Positions 1 to 8,541 of a DNA stretch of 64,000 nucleotides are shown piece after piece (position 1 is the stretch's first letter; each line of letters starts with the position of its first letter). The position numbers and the translations under genes were made by a program. The notes below the pieces were generated by a model. It was not told the origin of the DNA, searched no databases, and saw only the letters and a list, made by a program, of their open reading frames with translations. The stretch lies in NCBI GenBank assembly GCA_020852255.1, contig JADZBD010000004.1:1-64000 (forward strand). The letters are read 5' to 3'. This stretch comes from Bacteroidia bacterium (lineage in GTDB: Bacteria > Bacteroidota > Bacteroidia > JADZBD01).

Positions 1-120
1 ATTGCCCAGAATAAACCCACCGCTGCAAGATGGGGCTGTATTTGCTTTTGAATAAAGAGAGGAAAACAGCATCACCAAGCTACTAATTAGGTAGAGCGCT
101 GATTTTCTGATAATTACACA

Positions 121-129
121 GGGGGGGGG
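121..129. repeat. Homopolymer tract G9
   Basis: Nine consecutive G lie seven bases upstream of the promoter-like octamer TACATTTC (137-144), that is, in the spacer where the -33/-7 spacing of a Bacteroidota promoter would be set. Such tracts are prone to slippage. Confidence 0.85.
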
Positions 130-136
130 TGAATTT

Positions 137-144
137 TACATTTC
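137..144 (+). promoter_or_regulatory. Weak candidate -7 element (TACATTTC)
   Basis: It differs from the Bacteroidota consensus TAnnTTTG at the last base only. It precedes the TPR/phosphatase gene by about 90 bases. No convincing -33 TTTG is visible at the usual distance, so support is modest. Confidence 0.35.
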
Positions 145-233
145 CCATGACCTGAAGATTTAAGCAATGATACAAAATGAGAATGAAAATCAAAAGCGAA
201 TCTACTTTGAACCTTAACCTATCTTTGACTGGT

Positions 234-2474
234 ATGAGGCACCTGCTTCTCTGTTACATTTTTCTGAGTTCTGCCCTATCCTTTTCCCAGAATCACTCCC
301 TTATTGACTCTCTTCAGCAAATTCTCAAAACCGCAGGACAAGACACCGTGCGTGTGAACGCCTGGAACACTATCGGGTATGAATACCGGAGAATGAGCTG
401 GGATTCTACCTTTCAATATGCCTCCAAAGCGCTGAAGCTTGCACGGAAGATCAAAGACCGAAAGGGAGAAGCGCTGGCGCTGAACAATATCGGAATCTCC
501 TTTCACTTCCGGGCTCTCTATGATTCTGCCTTAAGCTATTATGGACGTGCCCTGAAGATCCGAACCGAAATTAAGGAGATGAAAGGCATTGCCTCCTGTC
601 ATACAAACATGGGAATCATTCAGTATCTCAAAGGCAATTATGATACTGCCATGGGAAGGCACCGTAAAGCGTTCCAGATTCAAAAACAACTGAAAGATAC
701 TAACGGGTTGGCCAATACTTCCAATAACATGGCCAGTGTGTACCGCTACCAGGGGAATTATGAAAAAGCACTTGAGCTCTTTATTCAGGCTTTGCATTTC
801 TACGAGCGTTCAGGTGATCAGGCCGGAAGATTATATGCCCTGAATAATATCGGAATTATCTATGCCTCACTGGATCAACATGAAAAAGCAATTGCTACTT
901 ACAAAGAAGGTATTGTTGTGGCAGAAAAAACAAGCGATAATTTTATCCTTGCTGTTCTCTACACCAATCTCGGAATCGAATTACTGGATCTGAAAAGAAC
1001 CGGGGAAGCTATCGTTTACTTTGAAAAAGGCTATAGGCTGGCCAAAGAAATAAATACACATCAGGGGATGGCTACCTGCGCCACGAATCTGGGGCGGGCG
1101 TATCTCGATATGAATCAATTGCCTAGGGCAGCTGCATACGTAAAGGAAGCCCTGACTTATTATAATAAGAGCGGCGAGAAACAAGGACAGGTAAGTGCTA
1201 TGAACCTGCTTGCACAGGTATATATCGCAGGCAAAGATCGCGGCAGCGCCGAACAACTTCTGAACCAGTCCCTGAAGATCTGTAAGGAGGTAGGATTAAT
1301 GGATCATCTGGAAACCGTTTATTTTCATTTGTATACCATTGCAAAAGAGCGGAACGATTCTAAAACAGCACTCACCTGGTTCAAGCTTCACTGCCATCTT
1401 AAAGACTCTTTGCTCAACAGTAACAATTCCAATTCCATTACAGAGCTGCAGGCAAGATTTGAGACGGAGAAAAAAGAAAAACAGATCCTGCTTTTAGAAA
1501 AGGAGCAGACACTGCTTGGTACTCAATTGGAAGAACAAAAAAGTTCACTGATCACAACCAACATCACACTTCTGGCTCTGGGCCTCCTGATTGCGTTGAG
1601 TGCCCTTCTGGTAGCAGTAGTAATACGTACACTGAAACGAAGAAAAAAGATCAACGAAGAACTTACGCACTTAAATATTTCCATTCTTTCCAAAAAAGAA
1701 GTGATTGAACAACACAACGAGGAAATTCAGCGTAATTTGGTTCTCGCCGGTGAGATCCAGGCCGGCATCCTCCCCCGCACGGACGTATTACAAAAACACC
1801 TGAAGGAGTATTTTCTGCTCTTTCAGCCCAAAGAAGCTGTAAGCGGCGATTTCTACTGGGTGAAAGAGGTTACCGATGGTATTCTTGCGGCTGTGGTAGA
1901 CTGCACCGGTCATGGAGTTCCGGGAGCATATATGTCGGTTATGGCCTATGAGTTTCTGGAGGATATTTGCAGAAAAAATAATAACCTATCCCCGGCCGGT
2001 ATCCTGAATGCTTTAAACAAGAGGTTGTTTGAACAGCAAAAGGAAAGCAGTTTTTCGGAAAACCCCGGGCTGGACATAGGTATTGTTCTTATTCGTCCGG
2101 GAAGAAAAGAAATTATCTACAGCGGCAGCCGGCAGCCCCTTTGGCACCTAAAACAAGGAAGTACAGAACTGAAAGAGGTGAAGGCAGACAAGAAGTTTAT
2201 GGGACTACATCCCGACACGAATTTCAGCGAAATACTAATTAAAACCGAATCGGGCGATGTATTGTATCTGTTCTCTGACGGATACGCAGATCAGATTGGT
2301 GAACAGAGTAAAAAAAAGATGCTGGCACAGGTGTTCAGAGAGAAGATAATCCAGGGCGCGGGAGAGTTGGCGGATATGAAATGGCAGGAAAAATTACTTG
2401 CTGAGTTCTTTGAACAATGGAAAGGAAACAGGGAGCAGGTAGATGATGTAACTATTTTAGGAATTCGTCTGTGA
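234..2474 (+). CDS. TPR sensor with C-terminal PP2C/SpoIIE phosphatase domain
   Basis: Exported or membrane-anchored signalling phosphatase of about 746 residues. I chose ATG 234 rather than 177 because it starts a clean signal peptide (MRHLLLCYIFLSSALSFSQ). About nine TPR units follow (A-x-x-Y-x-x-A-L pattern). Then come an acidic/basic coiled coil, one membrane helix (ITLLALGLLIALSALLVAVV) and a second coiled coil into the linker (EIQAGILP). The SpoIIE/PP2C domain is intact: GDFYW, VVDCTGHGVPGAYMS with metal-ligand Asp about residue 556, LFSDGYAD and DDVTILG. Topology suggests periplasmic TPRs and a cytoplasmic Ser/Thr phosphatase, possibly acting on an anti-sigma antagonist, but no partner is encoded nearby. 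The stop overlaps the start of the next paralogue (GTGA), so the two are coupled. Confidence 0.88.
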   Translation: MRHLLLCYIFLSSALSFSQNHSLIDSLQQILKTAGQDTVRVNAWNTIGYEYRRMSWDSTFQYASKALKLARKIKDRKGEALALNNIGISFHFRALYDSALSYYGRALKIRTEIKEMKGIASCHTNMGIIQYLKGNYDTAMGRHRKAFQIQKQLKDTNGLANTSNNMASVYRYQGNYEKALELFIQALHFYERSGDQAGRLYALNNIGIIYASLDQHEKAIATYKEGIVVAEKTSDNFILAVLYTNLGIELLDLKRTGEAIVYFEKGYRLAKEINTHQGMATCATNLGRAYLDMNQLPRAAAYVKEALTYYNKSGEKQGQVSAMNLLAQVYIAGKDRGSAEQLLNQSLKICKEVGLMDHLETVYFHLYTIAKERNDSKTALTWFKLHCHLKDSLLNSNNSNSITELQARFETEKKEKQILLLEKEQTLLGTQLEEQKSSLITTNITLLALGLLIALSALLVAVVIRTLKRRKKINEELTHLNISILSKKEVIEQHNEEIQRNLVLAGEIQAGILPRTDVLQKHLKEYFLLFQPKEAVSGDFYWVKEVTDGILAAVVDCTGHGVPGAYMSVMAYEFLEDICRKNNNLSPAGILNALNKRLFEQQKESSFSENPGLDIGIVLIRPGRKEIIYSGSRQPLWHLKQGSTELKEVKADKKFMGLHPDTNFSEILIKTESGDVLYLFSDGYADQIGEQSKKKMLAQVFREKIIQGAGELADMKWQEKLLAEFFEQWKGNREQVDDVTILGIRL

Positions 2475-4123
2475 AAAAACTATTTCTTTTTCTTCTGTGC
2501 GTTTCAATCTCATCTCTGTGGGCAGGGGAAAGTATTGTCGATTCATTACTGAGAGTCATTCCTCAAACTGCGAATACACAAAAAGTAGATTTGATTGCTG
2601 ATCTCGTATACGAATACGAAAATCTTGGAAACTACAGTGAGGCGGTGCGAATGGGAGACTGGGGTCTCCGGCTGGCCGATTCACTCGGGTATGCACCCGG
2701 AAAAGGAATGCTGTATAACCATCTCGGAGCTGTATATAAAGCCAGAGGGGACTTTCAAAAAGCGCTGAAATATTTTCAAAATGCCGAACGCATACTTACT
2801 GAAATCAGGAGTGAGAGAGGCCTCGCCTCTTTACGTCTGAACCTCGGTAATCTGTATAATTCCCTGGGGAAAAAAGATAAAGCAGAAGCGTATTACCTAA
2901 AATCACTGGAATTTGGAAAAAAGGCAAATGATCCCCGGATAATGGCAGTGTGCTATTCCAATATTGGTGCCCTGAAGCACATGGCAAATAAGCTCAATGA
3001 AGCTGAATATTTTTATAACCTTTCGTTAAAATTAAAAGAATCAATAGGCGATTCGGCCGGAGCGGCAACATTGTACAACAATTTAGGAATTGTTTATTTC
3101 GATAAGGGGGATTTTAAAAAAGCGGAATCGTACTACCAAAAATACTATAATCTGGCCGTTCAATTCGGGATGAAGATTGATGCCGTAACTGGCAAACTCA
3201 ATCTCGGCGAGATTTATACATATCTCGGAAAATTCGATGAAGGAATTCGTATTCTGGAAGAAGGACTGCAGGATGCCGTTAACTTACATGCCCGGGAGCT
3301 TGAACAAGCGGCCTATGAAACGTTACAGATTGTCTGGGAACAAAAGGAAAATGCCGGCAAAGCACTGTTCTATGCTGAACAATTACGTAATCTGAAAGAT
3401 TCCCTGCTCAACGAAGAAAACGCTCAGACCATGGCCGAACTGGAAACCCTGTTCGAGACGGAGAAAAAAGAGCAGGAGATTAACCTGCTGACCAAAGAAA
3501 ACACCATCCGTGATCTGGAATCTAAAAAAGCAGATGCCGAACTGACCCGAAAGAACACCTTGAAGTATGGTTCTATCGCCGGTGTTGTGCTGCTTTTCTC
3601 TTTGCTTTTCTTCTTCCTGAAAAGTTCAGCGGATCAAAAAAAGAGCAATCAGCTGATGGAAGAGAAAAATAAAGAGCTGGAATTCCAGAACACAATCCTG
3701 GAACAGAAAAACGCGCTGATACACGACAGCATAGAGTATGCAGGGATCATTCAACGAACGCTTTTCCCATCTGATGAAGTGCTTCTGAAAGAATTTGGCG
3801 GCATTCGCCTGGAAAGAAAACCCGATCAGCCGATCGCGAACTATGCCTGCGCCATTGAACGTACAAACACCTCGCCGGTTCTCTTCTTTGTGCAAAGTCA
3901 TTTACACGGCGTGTCGGGATCTCTGCACGCCTTGAGGGTGTATCACGAACTGCGCAACTATTGCTTTACAAATCTGACATTCGATCCGAAAAAAGTGATG
4001 GATTATATTCGAAAGCACGGTTCCGCTCAATGGAAAGCCGTGGCGGCGTATAAGCAATCTGGATCGCCTGAATTGAGATTAAAGGGCCACCAAGACTTAG
4101 AGGATAAATTGCGGACATTGTAA
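2471..4123 (+). CDS. TPR sensor with degenerate SpoIIE-like domain
   Basis: Paralogue of the preceding gene, 550 residues, starting at a GTG that overlaps its stop codon. It has a signal peptide (MKKLFLFLLCVSISSLWA), about seven TPR units, a coiled coil, a membrane helix (YGSIAGVVLLFSLLFFFL) and the linker HDSIEYAGIIQRTLFP. What follows still resembles the start of a SpoIIE domain, but VVDCTGHGVPGA of the partner is replaced by VQSHLHGVSGSL. The metal-binding Asp is therefore gone, and the C-terminal SDG and DDVT blocks are absent. By sequence it cannot be an active PP2C enzyme. It may be a pseudophosphatase that modulates or pairs with the upstream protein, or a decaying copy. The reading frame itself is undamaged. 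Confidence 0.82.
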   Translation: MKKLFLFLLCVSISSLWAGESIVDSLLRVIPQTANTQKVDLIADLVYEYENLGNYSEAVRMGDWGLRLADSLGYAPGKGMLYNHLGAVYKARGDFQKALKYFQNAERILTEIRSERGLASLRLNLGNLYNSLGKKDKAEAYYLKSLEFGKKANDPRIMAVCYSNIGALKHMANKLNEAEYFYNLSLKLKESIGDSAGAATLYNNLGIVYFDKGDFKKAESYYQKYYNLAVQFGMKIDAVTGKLNLGEIYTYLGKFDEGIRILEEGLQDAVNLHARELEQAAYETLQIVWEQKENAGKALFYAEQLRNLKDSLLNEENAQTMAELETLFETEKKEQEINLLTKENTIRDLESKKADAELTRKNTLKYGSIAGVVLLFSLLFFFLKSSADQKKSNQLMEEKNKELEFQNTILEQKNALIHDSIEYAGIIQRTLFPSDEVLLKEFGGIRLERKPDQPIANYACAIERTNTSPVLFFVQSHLHGVSGSLHALRVYHELRNYCFTNLTFDPKKVMDYIRKHGSAQWKAVAAYKQSGSPELRLKGHQDLEDKLRTL

Positions 4124-4143
4124 TATATTGATTTTCAATATAC

Positions 4144-4174
4144 TTGCCTACCTGTTGACTAATCCGTACCTTTG
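4144..4174 (+). promoter_or_regulatory. Promoter of the purF-like gene
   Basis: TTG at 4144-4146, a 20-base spacer, then TACCTTTG at 4167-4174, an exact Bacteroidota -7 element. It lies 12 bases before ATG 4187 and rules out the in-frame start at 4172, which would fall inside the -7 element. Confidence 0.75.
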
Positions 4175-4186
4175 TACTCTTCCCCT

Positions 4187-6085
4187 ATGAGCGACGAGAT
4201 CAAACACGAGTGCGGGATTGCGGTGATACGGTTGCTCAAACCCCTGCACTATTACCAGGAAAAATACGGAACCCCGTTCTATGGTTTAAAAAAGCTGTAC
4301 CTGCTTATGCAGAAACAGCATAATCGCGGGCAAGACGGAGCCGGAATGGCTACCATAAAACTGGACGTAGCTCCCGGCCGGCAATACATACACCGTCTGC
4401 GCGCTACCGGTTCCGGTGCCATCCAGGATATTTTTTCAAAGATCAATGGCAAACTGGATGAAATCAAAAAAGCCAAACCGGAAAAATTCAAGAATACAGA
4501 TTGGATTAAAAAACATGCTCCCTTTGCCGGAGAAGTGATGCTCGGGCATCTACGTTACGGCACATATGGCAAAAACAGCATGGATACCTGTCATCCTTTT
4601 CTGAGGCAGAATAACTGGCAGACCAGAAACCTGGTAGTGGCCGGAAATTTTAACCTCACCAACGTGGATGAACTTTTTGAAAAGCTGGTTGAGCTCGGTC
4701 AGCATCCGCGTGAAAAAGCCGATACGATCACCGTTATGGAAAAGATCGGACATTTTTTAGATGAGGAAAATGAACTTCTCTTTCAGAAATTCAAAAAAGC
4801 CGGTCATACCAATGCCGAAATCTCCGGACTGATTGCTTCTAATCTGGATGTTGCCGAAGTGCTGCGCAATGCTTCCCGTAAATTCGACGGAGGATATGCC
4901 ATGGCAGGACTGATGGGGCATGGTGATGCGTTTGTACTCCGTGATCCGAACGGCATTCGCCCCGTGTACTGGCACCAGGACGACGAGGTAGCCGTGATCG
5001 CCTCCGAACGCGCCGCCATACAAACCTGTTTCAACCTGCCATTTGAAGACATCAAAGAAATAGAACCCGGACATGCCATCATCATCCGGGCCAATGGAAA
5101 TGTTACGCAGGAACTGATCAACGATCCCGGTGAAAAACGCTCCTGCTCTTTCGAAAGGATCTATTTCTCTCGTGGGAACGATAAGAACATTTACCAGGAG
5201 CGGAAAGCACTGGGAAGATACCTGACCCCGGCGGTGGTGAAAGCCATTGACAACGATATTGACAACACTGTATTCTCCTTCATTCCCAATACCGCCGAAA
5301 CCGCCTTCATTGGTTTAGTGGATGGGATCAATATGCATCTCGATACCATCAAACGGCATGAGTTCATACAGCTTGGCGGGAAGGTAGCGGATGAAAAGAT
5401 GATGGCACTCTTGAACCGTCGGCCACGCGTAGAGAAAATAGCTGTAAAAGATATTAAGCTGCGCACCTTCATTACCGATGATTCACACCGTGAAGATCTG
5501 GTGGCGCACGTATATGATACCACCTACGGCGTGGTGCGTGCAACGGATAACCTGGTGGTGATCGATGATTCTATAGTGCGCGGAACCACACTTAAGAACA
5601 GTATTTTAAGAATTCTGGACCGCCTGGGGCCAAAGCGCATCATTATAGTTTCTTCAGCTCCCCAGATCCGTTATCCCGATTGTTACGGCATTGACATGGC
5701 CAAGATGGGCGACTTCGTAGCTTTCCAGGCTGTTATAGAACTTATCCGGGAAAGAAACATGGATGAACTACTGGATGAGGTTTATGAAAAAGCGAAAGCG
5801 CAAATGGCAAAGCCCCGGGAGAAATCCCAAAATGTGGTGAAAGCCATTTACGAACCGTTCACTCCCGAAGAAATTTCTGCCAAAGTTGCTCAGCTGCTTA
5901 CTCCAAAAGAGATGAAAGCGGATGTAAGTGTAATTTATCAATCCATTGAAGGCTTACATCATTCTTGTCATAAGCATACCGGTGACTGGTATTTCACCGG
6001 CAACTACCCTACTCCCGGCGGCCATCGCGTGGCGAACCGGGCCTTCATCAATTATATGGAAGGGAAGAATGTGAGGGCGTATTAA
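4187..6085 (+). CDS. purF: Amidophosphoribosyltransferase, long Bacteroidota type
   Basis: Catalyses the first step of purine synthesis: PRPP plus glutamine gives phosphoribosylamine. The protein has 632 residues, against about 470-505 for most PurF. The N-terminal class II glutaminase half has KHECGIAVIR with Cys9, so an eight-residue propeptide would have to be removed to expose the nucleophile, then QHNRGQDGAGMA. The C-terminal phosphoribosyltransferase half carries the PRPP loop VVIDDSIVRGTT and the downstream SSAPQIRYPDCYG. The extra length lies mainly between and after these blocks and matches what I know of Bacteroidota homologues. Start is set by the promoter. It stands alone, converging on the TonB receptor with no bases between stop codons. 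The family call is firm; whether this is the organism's only PurF cannot be told from the window. Confidence 0.9.
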   Translation: MSDEIKHECGIAVIRLLKPLHYYQEKYGTPFYGLKKLYLLMQKQHNRGQDGAGMATIKLDVAPGRQYIHRLRATGSGAIQDIFSKINGKLDEIKKAKPEKFKNTDWIKKHAPFAGEVMLGHLRYGTYGKNSMDTCHPFLRQNNWQTRNLVVAGNFNLTNVDELFEKLVELGQHPREKADTITVMEKIGHFLDEENELLFQKFKKAGHTNAEISGLIASNLDVAEVLRNASRKFDGGYAMAGLMGHGDAFVLRDPNGIRPVYWHQDDEVAVIASERAAIQTCFNLPFEDIKEIEPGHAIIIRANGNVTQELINDPGEKRSCSFERIYFSRGNDKNIYQERKALGRYLTPAVVKAIDNDIDNTVFSFIPNTAETAFIGLVDGINMHLDTIKRHEFIQLGGKVADEKMMALLNRRPRVEKIAVKDIKLRTFITDDSHREDLVAHVYDTTYGVVRATDNLVVIDDSIVRGTTLKNSILRILDRLGPKRIIIVSSAPQIRYPDCYGIDMAKMGDFVAFQAVIELIRERNMDELLDEVYEKAKAQMAKPREKSQNVVKAIYEPFTPEEISAKVAQLLTPKEMKADVSVIYQSIEGLHHSCHKHTGDWYFTGNYPTPGGHRVANRAFINYMEGKNVRAY

Positions 6086-8479
6086 TCACTTCCCTCTGAA
6101 ATCTATTCTGTAATAAAAGATCGGCATAAAGCCCAACTGGTATTCTTTAATAATGGGATTCTGAGGATCCCCGGAATACGTTAAGCCCAATTCATTTTCT
6201 ACACCGAATGCATTCACAAGATCTACGCCAATTTCATGCGTTAGCTTTGACCGGTTGATTTTCAGGCCAAGTTTAAAATCAAAACGGAAATAATCATTAA
6301 AGCGCTGAGAATTTCTCAATGAATCATATTCCACAATTTCCCCCCAGAAAATGGAAGCTGCAGTATCCGCAGGGGTAAAGCGCTTGCCTCCGGAATAGGT
6401 AGATTTTATGGCAGTAGTTAAGGTGGTGTTCTTACTCTTCCCAAATTTAAATTCCTTCCCAATCAGAAAATTAGTACCCCAACTTCCATCAAAATCTGAG
6501 TTGCGCTCCTTTCCATCACTCCCTTTATATAACGCCTGGTAAACAGACGCATTCACCATCATGTACCACTTATCTGCAAATCCTTTTTCATAGGTTATTT
6601 CAAATCCAATATTATCCGCTGTGCCTTCATTTACGAGATAACCGGGGAAAAAACGGGAAAATGTACTGCCCTGGTTTACCAAAGAGAAAGAGGAAGGGAA
6701 AGTATCTATAGGCACATCAAAAAGATGTTGATAGTAGCATTCTGCCTTCAGGGTAGCGGATTTACCAATAAAACGCTGATATCCTAAAACCGCATGATGA
6801 CTGTTGGTGAATTGCAGTTCTTTGTTATGCAAATAGTATTTCCCCGCTGAATCAGTGATCTGTGAAAGCGTAATATATGCGGGAATAACCTGGCTATGCA
6901 GCCCATATCCCAACGTGAGCGTATTCACCTTTGCAAACGAATATTTCATTCCCGCACGGGGCTCAAGAGCAAAATCTCCATTAAGTGAATAGTACGTCCC
7001 ATGCAATCCTGCCGTGAAGGAGAGATGATCTGTGCGCTTATATTTCCACTGAAAATAGGGCTGTGCCATGATCCCCGTCTCCTTTGCATCATTTCTGCGT
7101 ATCCAATAGCCTGCCTGTTCAATAAACAGGGAATCATACATATCATGCACCCAATGATCTGCAATCACCCCTGCTTTAATACTGTGGCTGGCGTTGAACT
7201 TCTTGTTGTAGGAAACATTCAGAGATATTTTATCTGATAAGTATTTGTAATCCAGTTTGTCAACCATGGTATCCATTACACCTGTGAGCGAATCGCGCGT
7301 GAATATTGTATGAATGGCGCCGGAATACGATTTGTAGTACGACAGAACTCCCTTGAAGTATGTTTTTTCGTTCAGCGATTTGGAATAGGACATACCTATC
7401 AACCCCATGCCTGTAGTAAAATACTGATCACGGTTATTATCACCGTATGTCTCTACCTCATCTCTGTTTTTATCACTCAGGATAATATCAATGTCGCTGT
7501 ATCCCCCTACTCCAAAAAGGGAAAAATTATTGTTTTTCTTTCCGGGGAAATTCAATTTAAACGAAAGGTCCTGGTACTTCGGGGTAGCATTGGTGCCAAG
7601 ATTGATATTCAGGGCGTCAAAAAAAACAAATGTAGAGTACCGATATGCCAGGAGATAAGTGGATCCGGATTTCTTCGAAATGGGTCCCTCTAAGAATAAT
7701 TCAGTGCCCAGCAGTCCGAACTGAGCGGAGATCTCGTGCTTTTCATTATTCCCATTACGCATTTTGATATCAAATACCCCGGCATTCGCATTGCCGTATT
7801 CAGCCGGAAAAGCACCCATATAAAAGTCGGAAGCTCCGAAAACTTTATTATTCAAAATGGAGATAGCACCTCCTGCAGTTCCGGCCACGGCAAAGTGATT
7901 GGGATTGGGAACGTCCACCCCCTCGATACGCCAAAGTAAACCCATAGGAGAATTTCCGCGAATGGTAATATCATTACGGGAATCATCAGATCCGCCGACA
8001 CCGGCAAAATTAGAAGCCATCCGCCCGGGATCACCCCGGCTGCCCGCATAGCGGTTGGTTTGCTCAATGTCAAATACTTTCACGCTCACAAATCCCATTT
8101 CATTGTTGGCGTCTTCCTTTTGTGTCCCTGTGATCTCAACTTCGCCGAGGTTGGTCACGCTTTCCTCCATTTCAATATTCAGAATGGTTTCCTTCCCTGC
8201 ATCTACAATAACATTCTGGATCAACCGATCCTGGTAACCGATAAAAGAAATGCGTATCACATAGCGACCCAGCGGAACCTTTTCCAGCCGGAAGTTGCCG
8301 TTTATATCCGTATTTGCAGAAATCTTCAATGTTGAATCCCCCACAATTTTCACTGCTGCTCCCGGAATACCCATTTGCGACTCCTTATCTACCACTGTTC
8401 CCCGAATCGTTTGCGTGATCTGAGAATAAAAAGTCTGCTGGAAGGCAAGAAGGCAGGAAAGGAATAGAACTATTTTCAT
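6086..8479 (-). CDS. TonB-dependent receptor with carboxypeptidase-D-like N-terminal domain
   Basis: Outer-membrane active transporter of 797 residues. It has a signal peptide ending FQQTFYSQ, a carboxypeptidase-D regulatory-like domain (about residues 22-110, IRGTVVDKESQMGIPGA), then a plug (RIEGVDVPNPNHFAV, ADFYMGAFPAEYGNANAG) and a beta-barrel with alternating aromatic strands that ends in a hydrophobic strand (FMPIFYYRIDFRGK). There is no SusD partner next door, so it is not a classic SusCD glycan-uptake pair. The substrate is unknown; iron chelates, vitamins or peptides are possible. Its own promoter lies just upstream. It converges on purF with zero intergenic bases. Confidence 0.9.
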   Translation of the reverse strand: MKIVLFLSCLLAFQQTFYSQITQTIRGTVVDKESQMGIPGAAVKIVGDSTLKISANTDINGNFRLEKVPLGRYVIRISFIGYQDRLIQNVIVDAGKETILNIEMEESVTNLGEVEITGTQKEDANNEMGFVSVKVFDIEQTNRYAGSRGDPGRMASNFAGVGGSDDSRNDITIRGNSPMGLLWRIEGVDVPNPNHFAVAGTAGGAISILNNKVFGASDFYMGAFPAEYGNANAGVFDIKMRNGNNEKHEISAQFGLLGTELFLEGPISKKSGSTYLLAYRYSTFVFFDALNINLGTNATPKYQDLSFKLNFPGKKNNNFSLFGVGGYSDIDIILSDKNRDEVETYGDNNRDQYFTTGMGLIGMSYSKSLNEKTYFKGVLSYYKSYSGAIHTIFTRDSLTGVMDTMVDKLDYKYLSDKISLNVSYNKKFNASHSIKAGVIADHWVHDMYDSLFIEQAGYWIRRNDAKETGIMAQPYFQWKYKRTDHLSFTAGLHGTYYSLNGDFALEPRAGMKYSFAKVNTLTLGYGLHSQVIPAYITLSQITDSAGKYYLHNKELQFTNSHHAVLGYQRFIGKSATLKAECYYQHLFDVPIDTFPSSFSLVNQGSTFSRFFPGYLVNEGTADNIGFEITYEKGFADKWYMMVNASVYQALYKGSDGKERNSDFDGSWGTNFLIGKEFKFGKSKNTTLTTAIKSTYSGGKRFTPADTAASIFWGEIVEYDSLRNSQRFNDYFRFDFKLGLKINRSKLTHEIGVDLVNAFGVENELGLTYSGDPQNPIIKEYQLGFMPIFYYRIDFRGK

Positions 8480-8492
8480 GGAGTGGTTTTTT

Positions 8493-8500
8493 CAAATATA
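8493..8500 (-). promoter_or_regulatory. Promoter -7 element of the TonB receptor gene
   Basis: The minus strand reads TATATTTG, an exact TAnnTTTG match, 13 bases before the ATG at 8479. Confidence 0.7.
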
Positions 8501-8510
8501 CATCAGCTAT

Positions 8511-8537
8511 TAAAATAAAAAAGGGCCCGAAAGCCCT
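8511..8537 (-). terminator. Rho-independent terminator of the yceD-accC operon
   Basis: On the minus strand AGGGC pairs with GCCCT around a six-base loop (TTTCGG), followed by TTTTTT. It begins a few bases after the accC stop codon and lies just before the TonB receptor promoter. Confidence 0.8.
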
Positions 8538-8541
8538 ATTC

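Larger units (their letters stand above)
1..233. other. Left-edge region without a clear gene
   Basis: No supported gene is visible. Short open stretches enter from the left edge and stop near positions 51 and 55, so the tail of an upstream plus-strand gene is possible but unproven. The only notable elements are a run of nine G and a weak promoter-like octamer, listed separately. Confidence 0.4.

Noticed and set aside
6086-8479. SusC of a polysaccharide utilisation locus
   Set aside because: No SusD gene or glycoside hydrolases next to it, and the protein is shorter than SusC.
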